Assembly: GCF_016820635.1 (NCBI RefSeq)
Contig: NZ_WSFU01000119.1
Span: forward strand, 87,018 to 151,017
Length of the DNA stretch: 64,000 bases
DNA from: Anaeromonas gelatinilytica
GTDB lineage: Bacteria; Bacillota; Clostridia; Tissierellales; SIT17
Reading direction: 5' to 3'
The notes below the pieces were generated by a model, which was not told the origin of the DNA, searched no databases, and saw nothing but the letters and a program-made list of their open reading frames with translations. This document shows, one piece after another, positions 44,173 through 54,164 of this stretch. Within the stretch, counting starts at the first letter, position 1; every line of letters starts with the position of its first letter. The translations under genes were made by a program, and so were the position numbers.

Positions 44173-46119
44173 CTAGAATTCTACTTCTTTAGAACTTGCT
44201 TTTTCACCATCATAATAAGCGGTAATAATCATGGTACCTTGACCTGTAATAGAAATTGATGGTGTTTCTCCTTCCGAAGTATTATGCGTGTCTTCATATA
44301 CTAATTCTCTTTTCCCATTTTGCTCTTTATAAATTTGAACTTGAACATCTCGATCTTCATCAGATTCAGGTAATGTAAATTTAAAACTTTTTGTTACTGG
44401 CTTTGGATCTGGTTTTGGATCCGATTTTGGTTCAGAACCTTTACTTATACTAATATTTACTGACTTTCCTTCTTCTATTTCTTCTCCTGACGCATGACTT
44501 TGTTTAAATATAATACCTTCTGGTACTTCATTATTATACTCATACTCTATTTCACCTAATTTCAAATTATAAGCTGATAAACTATTCTTTGCTGAATCAA
44601 CATTAGATCCAATCAATGTTGGAACGGTAGTAAGTTTAACTTCTGGTCCTTTACTAATAACATAATTAACTTTACTTCCTTTCGCTATTTCTTCACCAGC
44701 TTCTGGTGATTGCCTAATTACTATATTGACTGGCAAATCACTAAATTCTTCTGTTACTTCTCCCTCTTCTAAATCTACATCGTTTAAAAGTATCTTTGCA
44801 TTATTATAATATTGTCCAATTATTTTAGGTATCTTTACTAATTCTATACCTTTACTTACAACAACTTCGATTACATTTCCTACAACAACAGTTCTTCCTT
44901 CTTCTTTATTCTGACTCATTATTAAACCTTCGTCATATTCTTCACTAAATTTTTCTTCTACAACTAATATTTCTAATCCTAATTCCTCTGCTTTTGCTTC
45001 AGCTTCTTTTAAAGTATCTCCAACAAAATTAGGAACCTCTACCTCATCATCACTTGAATTCTTTTGTAAAATTAAAAATCCACCTACTGCTCCTGCAGTC
45101 ACTAACAATGCTAATAAAATAGCTAATATAGCAGTCCACTTTTTACTTTTCTTTTTTTGGGGTTTTTTCTTTTTTTTGGGTTTTTTCCTTTCTAAGGAAG
45201 GCTCTTTCTTTTCTTCATCTTTAACATTATTATTATCAATAATTGGCATAACTTGTGTTGGACTATCTTCAAAATTATTCATAATGATTACATCTTCATC
45301 TAAGTTATTCTTAGCTAATTCCAAATCCTTCAATAACTCTTCAACATTCTCATATCTTAATGATTTTTCTTTTTCCGTAGCCTTTCTTATGATTTTATCT
45401 ATATTCAATGGAATAGAATCATCTAATTCTCTTGGAGACTTTAATTCATCTTGAATATGCATTAAGGCTACAGAAATTGGACTTTCTCCATTAAAAGGTA
45501 ATTTTCCTGTTATCATTTCATACATGACTATACCCAATGAATAAATATCAGATTTGACATCCGTATATCTTCCTTTAGCCTGCTCAGGAGACGAATAATG
45601 GACTGAACCCATCATACTATTAGTTTGGGTAATAGTGGAGCTTGTTACCGCCCTAGCTATTCCAAAATCGGTTACTTTAATCTGACCCTCCTCTGTGATC
45701 ATAATATTATGGGGTTTTATATCTCTATGAATAATATTATTTTTATGAGCATTATTAATAGCCTTAGCTATATTGATAGAAATTTTTAACATTTCTAATG
45801 GACTAAGTTTCCCTTTATTTTTTATATGTTGTTTTAATGTAATACCATTTATATATTCCATTACAATATAATAAATATTATCTTCTACTCCAACATCATA
45901 GATATTTACAATATTAGGATGAGATAGACTTGCAGCAGATTGAGATTCTCTATTGAATTTTTCAATAAACTCCTCATCATTCACAAATTCTTTTCTCAAT
46001 ACTTTTATTGCCACGTATCTATTTAACAAATTACATTTAGCCTTATATACTAAAGCCATACCTCCGCCGCCAATTTTTTCAATAATCTCATATCTATTAC
46101 CTAATGTTTTTCCTATCAT
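44173..46119 (-). CDS. pknB: Serine/threonine kinase PknB/PrkC with PASTA domains
   Basis: A Hanks-type membrane kinase that senses cell-wall fragments through extracellular PASTA repeats. Of its 648 residues, 1-265 form the kinase: glycine loop GGGGMALVY, catalytic Lys39, HRDIKPHN at 131-138 and DFG at 151-153. A very basic run at 311-327 precedes the membrane helix (about 329-353). Three PASTA domains follow at roughly 359-424, 428-491 and 498-562. An SDPKPDPKP linker and a 70-residue beta-like tail (577-648) come after, unlike the Bacillus protein. It is encoded with its phosphatase and its known target rsgA. Confidence 0.95.
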   Translation of the reverse strand: MIGKTLGNRYEIIEKIGGGGMALVYKAKCNLLNRYVAIKVLRKEFVNDEEFIEKFNRESQSAASLSHPNIVNIYDVGVEDNIYYIVMEYINGITLKQHIKNKGKLSPLEMLKISINIAKAINNAHKNNIIHRDIKPHNIMITEEGQIKVTDFGIARAVTSSTITQTNSMMGSVHYSSPEQAKGRYTDVKSDIYSLGIVMYEMITGKLPFNGESPISVALMHIQDELKSPRELDDSIPLNIDKIIRKATEKEKSLRYENVEELLKDLELAKNNLDEDVIIMNNFEDSPTQVMPIIDNNNVKDEEKKEPSLERKKPKKKKKPQKKKSKKWTAILAILLALLVTAGAVGGFLILQKNSSDDEVEVPNFVGDTLKEAEAKAEELGLEILVVEEKFSEEYDEGLIMSQNKEEGRTVVVGNVIEVVVSKGIELVKIPKIIGQYYNNAKILLNDVDLEEGEVTEEFSDLPVNIVIRQSPEAGEEIAKGSKVNYVISKGPEVKLTTVPTLIGSNVDSAKNSLSAYNLKLGEIEYEYNNEVPEGIIFKQSHASGEEIEEGKSVNISISKGSEPKSDPKPDPKPVTKSFKFTLPESDEDRDVQVQIYKEQNGKRELVYEDTHNTSEGETPSISITGQGTMIITAYYDGEKASSKEVEF

Positions 46120-46131
46120 AATATCTCCCCT

Positions 46132-46872
46132 TTATTCCTTATCAACCTTGATTATTATAACTGTAGAGTTGTCATATCCTCCATTATCATTTGCATGATT
46201 AATAAGGTTATCACATATATTTTGAATATCATTAAATTCTTCTATATATTCCATAATTTTAGCTTCACTAACCAAATTAGTTAATCCATCTGTACATAAT
46301 AATATAACATCATTTTCTTGAATATGATAATTATATATATCAATTTTAACATTCTCATCAGTACCTAATGCTCTTGTAATTATATTTTTTTGTGGGTGAT
46401 TAATAGCTTCTTCCTTTGTTATCGTACCATTTTTTACTAACTCTGCTACTAAAGAATGATCTTCTGTTATTTTAATTATATTATTATTTTTAATAATATA
46501 AGCTCTACTATCTCCTATATTACCTATAAATAACTCATCTTTAAATATACATCCCATAGTTACAGTTGTACCCATTCCTTTATATGATTCATCCTCTATA
46601 GCAGCTTTATATATTTGTTCATTACTTAATTCCAATGTATGTCTAATAAAATTTTCAATAGACAATTTTTCTTCTGAAAGTTTATTTAAATAAATTTCAG
46701 AATTATTCTTTATTACATCGATTGCAATATCACTAGCTATTTCTCCGCCATTATGTCCACCCATTCCATCTGCTACTGCAAAAACAGGTAAGTTATCATT
46801 ATAATTTATATAATAAGAATCTTGATTTGTCTCTCTCACCTTTCCCACATGAGTACATCCTCCATATTTCAT
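46132..46872 (-). CDS. stp: PP2C-family protein phosphatase Stp/PrpC
   Basis: Stp removes phosphate from targets of the neighbouring PASTA kinase. The 246-residue protein has the PP2C metal-binding motifs: ADGMGGHNGGEIAS near 34-47, GDSRAY near 115-120, TDGLTNLV and DNSTVIII near the C-terminus. It precedes pknB by 12 bases, so the opposing activities are made together. Confidence 0.96.
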   Translation of the reverse strand: MKYGGCTHVGKVRETNQDSYYINYNDNLPVFAVADGMGGHNGGEIASDIAIDVIKNNSEIYLNKLSEEKLSIENFIRHTLELSNEQIYKAAIEDESYKGMGTTVTMGCIFKDELFIGNIGDSRAYIIKNNNIIKITEDHSLVAELVKNGTITKEEAINHPQKNIITRALGTDENVKIDIYNYHIQENDVILLCTDGLTNLVSEAKIMEYIEEFNDIQNICDNLINHANDNGGYDNSTVIIIKVDKE

Positions 46873-46889
46873 AGAAACCCCCCTAATAT

Positions 46890-47921
46890 TTATAATTTCA
46901 TCATATAGTCACTTTTTAATTGTCCACAAGCAGCATTAATGTCTGAACCCATTTCTCTCCTAATTGTCACATTAATCCCCTTCTGTACCAATAAATCTTT
47001 AAATTCTTTCGCATAATTTGATTTAATTAGCTCACTTCCCTTTATAGGATTTAATGGGATAATATTCACATGACATAACATTCCTTTTAATAATTTAGAT
47101 AATTTATATGCATCCTCCTTCTTATCATTTATATTATTTATAAGTGTGTATTCAAAAGTTACTCTTCTATTTGTTTTTTCTATATAGTATTTTGTAGCAT
47201 CTATTATTTCTTCTATACTATATTTATTAGCAATAGGCATTATTCTCTTTCGTTCTTCATTAGAAGAAGAATGCAGTGATATTGACAATGTCATCTGAAG
47301 GTCTTCTTCTGCAAGCTTATATATTTCTGGAACTAGTCCACAAGTTGATAATGTTATATTTCTAATACCTAAATTTTGCCCATCACTACTATTTATTAAT
47401 TTTATAAACTTAATCACATTATCATAATTATCTAACGGTTCACCAGATCCCATTAATACAATATTATTTATTTCTTCATTTATATCTTTCTTTATTTTAT
47501 AAACTTGGTCTAAAATTTCAGAAGAACTTAAATTTCTTACTAATCCTTCCTTCGTAGATGCACAAAAATCACAGCCCATTTTACAACCCACTTGTGTAGA
47601 TAAACATAAAGAGTTTCCATGTTTATACTTCATTCTTACACTTTCAATTATATTATTATCTTCTAATAAAAATAAATATTTTATTGTATCATCTAATTTA
47701 GATTCAAATTTTTTTAATAATTTAAGATTACCTATATAATATCTATTATCTAATTTATCTTTTAATTGACTAGAAAATACAGTTGTTTCATCCAATTCAT
47801 TTATTAATTTCCCATGAATCCATTTAAATAACTGCTTTGCTCTAAATGATTTTTCATCTATACGAATCATTATATCTTCTAATTCTTTAATATCAAACGA
47901 CTTTAAATCTAATTTTTTCAA
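46890..47921 (-). CDS. rlmN: Dual-specificity 23S rRNA/tRNA adenine-C2 methyltransferase RlmN
   Basis: RlmN is a radical SAM enzyme that methylates C2 of A2503 in 23S rRNA and A37 in some tRNAs. Cysteines of CKMGCDFCAS form the iron-sulfur site, and the two mechanistic cysteines lie in the LSTCGLVP region and the C-terminal ACGQL. The start is placed at TTG 47921, seven bases after AGGAG; the open frame extends upstream to another TTG without a site. The product has 343 residues. Confidence 0.95.
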   Translation of the reverse strand: MKKLDLKSFDIKELEDIMIRIDEKSFRAKQLFKWIHGKLINELDETTVFSSQLKDKLDNRYYIGNLKLLKKFESKLDDTIKYLFLLEDNNIIESVRMKYKHGNSLCLSTQVGCKMGCDFCASTKEGLVRNLSSSEILDQVYKIKKDINEEINNIVLMGSGEPLDNYDNVIKFIKLINSSDGQNLGIRNITLSTCGLVPEIYKLAEEDLQMTLSISLHSSSNEERKRIMPIANKYSIEEIIDATKYYIEKTNRRVTFEYTLINNINDKKEDAYKLSKLLKGMLCHVNIIPLNPIKGSELIKSNYAKEFKDLLVQKGINVTIRREMGSDINAACGQLKSDYMMKL

Positions 47922-47976
47922 ATATATTCTCCTAACTAAATTCTTTTTCAAATATTATATCATATTTAATTATTAT

Positions 47977-49317
47977 TTATATATTTCTCTTTAATTTTGC
48001 AATAAAGAAACCATCAGTTCCATGTATATTAGGAAATAATTCTATATAACCTTTTTTTAATGTTTCATTACTTTTCATTTCAACATTCTTTATTTCTTCT
48101 AATGAATAATTATTATTCATTAGAAGAAATTTATTTATAATATTTAAATTTTCTTTTTTATTTATAGTACATGTACTATAAATAAGAATACCTTGAACTT
48201 TCACATATTGTGATGCATTCTTTAAAATTTCCAATTGCATTTCTACTAAAATATTTAAATCTTTTATATCTTTATTCCATCTTATATCTGGCTTTCTTCT
48301 TAATAAACCTAATCCAGAACATGGTGCATCAACTAAACAATAGTCTACTTTTTCTTTCATTTTATTATCTAATTTCAAACCATCAAAATTTTCAGTATCA
48401 ATTATATCAATATCTAATCTTGTAGCATTTTTATTAATCAAATCTAATTTATGATTAAATATATCCCTAGATATTATTTTACCTTTATTTTTCATTTTCT
48501 CAGCTATATGAGTAGCCTTACCACCAGGACCACTACAAATGTCTAATACTGTACTTCCTTCTTCAGGATTCATTATTTGAGCTACTAACATTGAACTCTC
48601 ATCTTGTATACTAAAATATCCTTCTTTAAATTCTGTCAACTCTGTTATATTTCTAGGATTGTTGATTATTAAACCATCCTGTGCATATTTAGTTTTCTCT
48701 GCTGAGATACCATGTTTTGATAAAACTTCAATTAAATTATTTCTATTAATTTTTATCTTATTTACTCTTATATTCAAAGAAGGTTTTTCATTATTTGATT
48801 TTAAAAGTCTTTCTGTAAAATCTTCTCCAAAATCATTTATGAATTTTTCTACGATCCATTTAGGATGAGAGTACTTTATAGAAAAATAATCTATAATATT
48901 ATTATTTTTATCAGGTAAAAAATCCTTATCTTTATTTCTCACAACATTTCTTAATATTCCATTTACATATCCAGAAAGTCTTTTCTTATTAAAAATTTTT
49001 GTTAAATTAACAGATTCATTACAAGCAGCTCTATCAGGTATATTATCTACAAAACAAATTTGATAAATACCAATCCTCAAAATTTGTAATATAATATTAT
49101 TTATTTTTTTATAATTAGTATTTGAATAATTTTTAATTATATTATCGATATAAAGTTTATTTTCTAAAACTCCATAAACTAATTCACGAATAAGATTCTC
49201 ATCCCTTATATCTTTAACTCTTTTGACCCTCTTTTTTATTTCAATATTAGAAAATGATTTTGATTCATCTATTGAATTTAATATTTCTACTGCAATTTTC
49301 CTAGCATTGTAACTCAT
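47977..49317 (-). CDS. rsmB: 16S rRNA (cytosine967-C5)-methyltransferase RsmB
   Basis: RsmB methylates C967 of 16S rRNA. The 446-residue protein has an N-terminal NusB-like RNA-binding domain (1-130) and a methyltransferase domain with LDICSGPGGKATH near 255, and both catalytic cysteine motifs: DAPCSGLGLLRR near 325 and YSTCTINKKEN near 380. GGAGG precedes the ATG. It lies between DUF116 and rlmN. Confidence 0.96.
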   Translation of the reverse strand: MSYNARKIAVEILNSIDESKSFSNIEIKKRVKRVKDIRDENLIRELVYGVLENKLYIDNIIKNYSNTNYKKINNIILQILRIGIYQICFVDNIPDRAACNESVNLTKIFNKKRLSGYVNGILRNVVRNKDKDFLPDKNNNIIDYFSIKYSHPKWIVEKFINDFGEDFTERLLKSNNEKPSLNIRVNKIKINRNNLIEVLSKHGISAEKTKYAQDGLIINNPRNITELTEFKEGYFSIQDESSMLVAQIMNPEEGSTVLDICSGPGGKATHIAEKMKNKGKIISRDIFNHKLDLINKNATRLDIDIIDTENFDGLKLDNKMKEKVDYCLVDAPCSGLGLLRRKPDIRWNKDIKDLNILVEMQLEILKNASQYVKVQGILIYSTCTINKKENLNIINKFLLMNNNYSLEEIKNVEMKSNETLKKGYIELFPNIHGTDGFFIAKLKRNI

Positions 49318-49387
49318 ATAATTCCTCCCATCACTATTATATATTCTTTTCTAATTATTTAATTTTAATACTTTTACACCTAAAAAA

Positions 49388-49404
49388 AAAGGGGACCCCC
49401 CTTT
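49388..49404 (-). terminator. Hairpin between DUF116 gene and rsmB
   Basis: AAAGGGG/CCCCTTT with a 3-base loop is followed by a run of T on the minus strand, 10 bases after the DUF116 stop. It may be a partial terminator inside the cluster. Confidence 0.7.
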
Positions 49405-49413
49405 AGAATTTTA

Positions 49414-50163
49414 TTATTCACCTTTTATAAAAAATTTAATTGCATCTTCTAATTTTTCTATGCTTACTTTAGTATTTATACATGGTCCATTAGGTCTGTC
49501 ATTCACAACTCCTATCACTGGTAATCCCCTTACATCACTAATTCCACTAGATAAATCCCTTTCACAAGCAACAGCAACAATAGCCTTAGGTTTTGTTTCC
49601 TTAATCCATTTTCTTGCTAATGTGCCTCCAGTAGCTACTGCAACATTTACATCATACTTATCTTTAAGCTCTATAATTTTATGTATATCACATTTGCCGC
49701 ATTTCCTACAATTATCTATATCGTTAGTTATTTTAAATTGACATTCCGACCATTGAAGACAATGAGGTAGAAGTATTAATAACTCTTCTGGCTTTAGCTT
49801 TACATTCTTTGATTGAATTAAAAGATTATTTATCTTGGTATATATTAACCTAATTTTATTTTTATCTATTTTAGTTATCTTAGTTATCGTAAGTACTAAA
49901 GGATAATACAGAGATACAGAATAATATAAAATCTTAGACTCTATATTATTTAAATTATTCTTTTTAAATAATTTTATAATCAATATAATAATCAATAATA
50001 TATTTATAATTACCAATGAAAACACAAATGTAACTAACAATATAATACTATTTATTAATGTAGTGTTATTTGTAAATCCAATATATAAACTACTTATTAA
50101 AATAGCTAAGGTTATTAATACAATATAAGATAATACTAATATAAAACTTTTTTCTTCTTTCAT
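49414..50163 (-). CDS. DUF116 membrane-anchored cysteine-rich protein
   Basis: A 249-residue protein of the DUF116 family, without known function. Two membrane segments (about 8-28 and 34-62) anchor a cytoplasmic domain. That domain has a cysteine cluster, CLQWSEC near 135-141 followed by CRKCGKC near 153-159, which could hold an iron-sulfur or zinc centre, and then GGTLARKW, VACERDLSSGI and PVIGVVNDRPNGPC. It is regularly found between fmt and rsmB in Clostridia. This suggests a link to translation or formyl-methionine metabolism, but that is inference. Confidence 0.82.
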   Translation of the reverse strand: MKEEKSFILVLSYIVLITLAILISSLYIGFTNNTTLINSIILLVTFVFSLVIINILLIIILIIKLFKKNNLNNIESKILYYSVSLYYPLVLTITKITKIDKNKIRLIYTKINNLLIQSKNVKLKPEELLILLPHCLQWSECQFKITNDIDNCRKCGKCDIHKIIELKDKYDVNVAVATGGTLARKWIKETKPKAIVAVACERDLSSGISDVRGLPVIGVVNDRPNGPCINTKVSIEKLEDAIKFFIKGE

Positions 50164-50179
50164 CTTATCACATCCAAGT

Positions 50180-51112
50180 TTAATTACTTAATTTTTTCCC
50201 TGTCTCAATAATATTCCCCTTTATATATTCTGCTACCTGCATTTTTTTCTTCCCTGGAAATTGAATCTCTTCAATTATTATTGTACCATTATCTACCTTT
50301 ACAAATATACCTTCATCATTCACCTTAACAATTTCTCCGTTTACACCACTATGAATTTCATTTGAAATATTAACTTTATATATCTTAAATTTTTTCTTAT
50401 CATAATAACTATATGCACATGGCCAAGGGTTCGTTCCTCTTACTAAATTCATAATTTTCTCTTTTGAACTATTCCAATTAATCTTTCCTAAAGTTTTATC
50501 AATCATTGGAGCATAAGAAGATATATCATGATTTTGTTTTTTAGGAATTATTGTATTGTTCTCTAATTTTTCTAATGTATCAACGATTAAACTAGCACCC
50601 ATAATCATCAATTTATCATGAAGTTCTTCTGCTGTCATAAATTTATCTATTAAAATCTTCTCTTTTAAAAGCATATCTCCCGAATCAAGACCTTTTTCCA
50701 TTAACATAGTAGTTATACCTGATTCTTTTTCTCCATTTATAATAGTCCAATTTATTGGAGCAGCTCCTCTATATTTAGGTAAAAGAGAAGCATGTATATT
50801 TATACATCCATATTTAGGTATATCTAAGATATCTTCTTTTAAGACTTGACCATAAGCTATTACAACAATTACATCCGGATTTATTTTTTTTATTCTATCT
50901 ACACTCTCTTCATTATTTACATTATCAGGTTGGTAAACTTCCAAACTCAATTCTAACCCTTTGCTCTTAACAGGGGTAGGAAGTAATTTTTTCCCCCTAC
51001 CCTTTGGTTTATCCGGTTGTGTTATTATTAATTCTATATTGTGTCCTTCATTATATAGCCTTTCCAACGAAGGAACTGCAAAATTTGGCGTACCCATAAA
51101 GATTATATTCAC
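50180..51112 (-). CDS. fmt: Methionyl-tRNA formyltransferase
   Basis: Fmt adds a formyl group to initiator Met-tRNA using 10-formyltetrahydrofolate. The 310-residue protein has MGTPNFAVPSL near the start, the catalytic HASLLPKYRGAAPI near 109-122 and LDSGDML near 143, with a C-terminal tRNA-binding OB domain. It lies 6 bases after def, so the formylation and deformylation enzymes are co-expressed. Confidence 0.97.
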   Translation of the reverse strand: MNIIFMGTPNFAVPSLERLYNEGHNIELIITQPDKPKGRGKKLLPTPVKSKGLELSLEVYQPDNVNNEESVDRIKKINPDVIVVIAYGQVLKEDILDIPKYGCINIHASLLPKYRGAAPINWTIINGEKESGITTMLMEKGLDSGDMLLKEKILIDKFMTAEELHDKLMIMGASLIVDTLEKLENNTIIPKKQNHDISSYAPMIDKTLGKINWNSSKEKIMNLVRGTNPWPCAYSYYDKKKFKIYKVNISNEIHSGVNGEIVKVNDEGIFVKVDNGTIIIEEIQFPGKKKMQVAEYIKGNIIETGKKLSN

Positions 51113-51118
51113 TACAAT

Positions 51119-51565
51119 CTACTCCTCTTCTTCCATTTTATCCGTATATAATATTCCCTCTAAATGATCTGTCTCATGACATAAAGCTCTAGCTAAATAC
51201 CCTTCTCCTTCTATAATTTTTTCATTTCCTTCTACATCCATATATTTAACCTTTACTCTTTCTGGTCTTTTTACTTTTCCAGATTTATTAGGTATACTTA
51301 AACATCCTTCTACATCTATTACTTCTCCTTCTTTATATATAACCTCTGGATTAATTAATTTTATTGGTCGTCCTCCTATATCTATAACTACTAATCTTTT
51401 TAAAATGCCAACTTGAGGAGCAGCTAAACCAACTCCCTCTTCTTTATACATTGTATCTAACATATCATCTAGCAAAGTAAGTAATCTATCATCTATTTTT
51501 TCAACTTTCCTACATTTTTTTCTTAGAATTGGATCCTCTACAAACCTTAATTGTCTAATTGCCAT
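51119..51565 (-). CDS. def: Peptide deformylase
   Basis: Def removes the formyl group from nascent proteins. The 148-residue metalloenzyme has all three motifs: [10 protein letters not shown] near 43-52, EGCLSIPN near 87-94, and the zinc-binding HETDH near 131-135 ([14 protein letters not shown]). It sits between priA and fmt. Confidence 0.97.
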   Translation of the reverse strand: MAIRQLRFVEDPILRKKCRKVEKIDDRLLTLLDDMLDTMYKEEGVGLAAPQVGILKRLVVIDIGGRPIKLINPEVIYKEGEVIDVEGCLSIPNKSGKVKRPERVKVKYMDVEGNEKIIEGEGYLARALCHETDHLEGILYTDKMEEEE

Positions 51566-51575
51566 TTTTTACCTC

Positions 51576-54056
51576 CTAAATAACTGAATTTGGATTAACA
51601 TCTATACTTATTGTTATATCATCAATAGGTATATTATATTTATTATTTATACATACCCAATAAATAATATTCTTTATCATATTTAAATCATTATCATTAG
51701 CCTTTATTAAAATTTGCCATCTATATTTATTTTTTATCTTAGTAATAGGCGATGGTGTAGGACCTATTATATTATTTTGAATATCAAAATCCTTATTTTT
51801 ATATTCTATATTTTTTATTATAACATTTGAAACTTCTTTTGTAATCTTTTCTAATAATTTTTGACTTACACTAGAAAATACAATAGACATTATATTAGTA
51901 AAAGGGGGATAATTAAATGCTTTTCTTAATTTAATTTCTTCTTTATAAAAGCCCTTATAATCATGATTCTTTGCATGAATTATACTATAATGTTCAGGAT
52001 CATAAGTTTGAATTATTACATTACCTTCATCTTCTCCTCTACCTGATCTACCTGAAACCTGAGTAATCAACTGAAAAGTCCTTTCCGGTGCTTTAAAATC
52101 TGGAAGATTTAAAGTCAAATCAGCTGCAACCACACCTACTAAAGTAACATTTGGAAAATCTAAGCCTTTAGAAATCATTTGAGTTCCTACTAATACATCA
52201 ATTTCCTTCATCCTAAATCTATTCAATATTTCCTCATAACTATTTTTTTTACCAGTAGTATCTAAATCCATTCTCTCTACTTTGTTATTGCAAAATTCTC
52301 GTTTTATTATCTCTTCAACTTTCTGTGTCCCAATACCAAAAAACTTTATATATTTGCTCCCACAATTTGGACATACATTGGGGGGTTTTTTGGCAAAACC
52401 ACAATAATGACATTTAAGCCAACCTTCATTTTTATGATAAGTAAGTGTTATTTCACAATGAGGACACTTTTCTACATATCCACATTCCCTACAAGAAACA
52501 AAAGTAGAAAAACCTCTTCTATTTAAAAATAATATAATTTGTTTTTTATTTTCTAAAGTATTTTTGATTTCATTATATAATTCTTCACTCATAATTGATT
52601 TATTACCTTTTTCAAGTTCATCTCTCATGTCTATAACTTCAACTTTAGGCATTTTTTGATTATTAGCTCTTTTATTCATTTCTATTAACTTATAAATACC
52701 CTTACAAGCTAAATAATATGAATCTATAGATGGAGTTGCTGAACCTAAAACTAATACTGAATTTTCTAATTCACATCTTTTTTCTGCTACTTTTATTGCA
52801 TCGTATTTAGGATTCATACTAGACTTATAACTACTTTCATGTTCTTCATCTATAATAACGATTCCTAAATTCTTAAAAGGAGCAAATATAGCAGACCTAG
52901 CTCCTATAGCTATATCTACTTTTTCTTCTTTTATCTTTCTCCATTGATCATATCTTTCCCCCAAAGAAAGTCTACTATGAAGAATAGCTATCTTCTTACC
53001 AAATCTACTAACAAACCTTTCTACTGTTTGTGGAGTCAAAGAAATTTCTGGTATTAATACTATTGCTTGTTTACCTTTTTTTAATACTTTTTCAATCAAC
53101 TGTAAATATACTTCAGTTTTACCACTACCTGTAACCCCATGGATTAAAAATTTATCATTTCTCTCTTTCATTATACTATTATATATAATCTCATAACAAT
53201 TTTTCTGTTCTTTAGTAAGTATTTTATTGTTTGTTCTTTTAAATTCTTTATTTAATACTTCTCTTATTACTTCTTTATCCACTACTTTTATTAATTTCTT
53301 ATCCTCTAAGGCTTTTATCGATGAACTACTGGAATTAGTCTCCTTTATCAATTGTGATAATTTTATTGTTTTTTTATCTTCTAAAAACATGATAATTTCT
53401 TTTTGTTTGTATGCTCCATTACTTATATTTTTTAATATTTTTGGCATACTCTCATTATCAAATTCCTTTATAATAAATTTTTCGGATTTTCTATTAACTT
53501 CCTGTTCTATTCTATGTTCAACTTTAATAATTCCTTTATTTACTAATGCTTTTATACTGCTATGAATATTTTTAATATTTAATTCGTTATTTAATTTCTC
53601 AAATGATTCTTCATTATTTTCCATCAAATATTTCAATATCTTTTTTTGATTATTGGAATTAATTTTTTTTATCTTCTCTACAGTAAAATCATTTATAGAA
53701 ATATACTTTTTTACTTTTTGAGTTATGCCAGAAGGCATAATTGTCTTAAATACTTCAATATATTGTGCTAAATATTCCCGTCTCATCCATATTCCTAATT
53801 CTATTAATTCTTCAGAAATAATAGGATCTTTATCAATCAAAGCAATAATATCTTTCAATTTCTTTTTATCAAAATTTATCGATTCTTTTATATTAATTAT
53901 TAAACCTTGTACTGTTTTATTTCCTCTTCCAAATGGAACCATGACTCTCATACCAATATTAACTCTTTTTATCATATTTGAAGGTATTTTATATGTAAAA
54001 AGAATATCTGTCTTAGAGCTCTGATTATCTACAATTACTTCTGCATACAAACCCAT
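51576..54056 (-). CDS. priA: Primosomal protein N', replication restart helicase PriA
   Basis: PriA recognises collapsed replication forks and reloads the replisome. The protein has an N-terminal DNA-binding domain, a helicase core with GVTGSGKTEVY near 310, DEEH box (IIDEEHESSYKSS) near 405, and an eight-cysteine zinc region (CRECGYVEKCPHC, CHYC, CPNC) near 520-560. The ATG at 54056 starts MGLYAEVIVDN; a TTG six codons earlier lies within the GGAGAGG site. The product has 826 residues. Confidence 0.96.
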   Translation of the reverse strand: MGLYAEVIVDNQSSKTDILFTYKIPSNMIKRVNIGMRVMVPFGRGNKTVQGLIINIKESINFDKKKLKDIIALIDKDPIISEELIELGIWMRREYLAQYIEVFKTIMPSGITQKVKKYISINDFTVEKIKKINSNNQKKILKYLMENNEESFEKLNNELNIKNIHSSIKALVNKGIIKVEHRIEQEVNRKSEKFIIKEFDNESMPKILKNISNGAYKQKEIIMFLEDKKTIKLSQLIKETNSSSSSIKALEDKKLIKVVDKEVIREVLNKEFKRTNNKILTKEQKNCYEIIYNSIMKERNDKFLIHGVTGSGKTEVYLQLIEKVLKKGKQAIVLIPEISLTPQTVERFVSRFGKKIAILHSRLSLGERYDQWRKIKEEKVDIAIGARSAIFAPFKNLGIVIIDEEHESSYKSSMNPKYDAIKVAEKRCELENSVLVLGSATPSIDSYYLACKGIYKLIEMNKRANNQKMPKVEVIDMRDELEKGNKSIMSEELYNEIKNTLENKKQIILFLNRRGFSTFVSCRECGYVEKCPHCEITLTYHKNEGWLKCHYCGFAKKPPNVCPNCGSKYIKFFGIGTQKVEEIIKREFCNNKVERMDLDTTGKKNSYEEILNRFRMKEIDVLVGTQMISKGLDFPNVTLVGVVAADLTLNLPDFKAPERTFQLITQVSGRSGRGEDEGNVIIQTYDPEHYSIIHAKNHDYKGFYKEEIKLRKAFNYPPFTNIMSIVFSSVSQKLLEKITKEVSNVIIKNIEYKNKDFDIQNNIIGPTPSPITKIKNKYRWQILIKANDNDLNMIKNIIYWVCINNKYNIPIDDITISIDVNPNSVI

Positions 54057-54087
54057 ATATATCAGCCTCTCCAAATTTTCTATATAT

Positions 54088-54118
54088 ATTATATCAAAAC
54101 TTTATTAAATATTTTCAA
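54088..54118 (-). promoter_or_regulatory. Promoter for priA-def-fmt
   Basis: Minus strand: a TGATATAAT extended -10 (54088-54096) with a TTGAAA 19 bases upstream (54113-54118). The extended -10 supports it despite the long spacer. Confidence 0.55.
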
Positions 54119-54130
54119 AACAATATCATA

Positions 54131-54164
54131 AAAAATTGAAGCCAACTACTAGCTTCAATTTTTT
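54131..54164 (-). terminator. Terminator after coaBC
   Basis: The stem AAAAATTGAAGC / GCTTCAATTTTT has a 9-base loop and T-rich flank on the minus strand, overlapping the coaBC stop codon. It splits the cluster into coaBC-side and priA-side transcripts. Confidence 0.85.
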
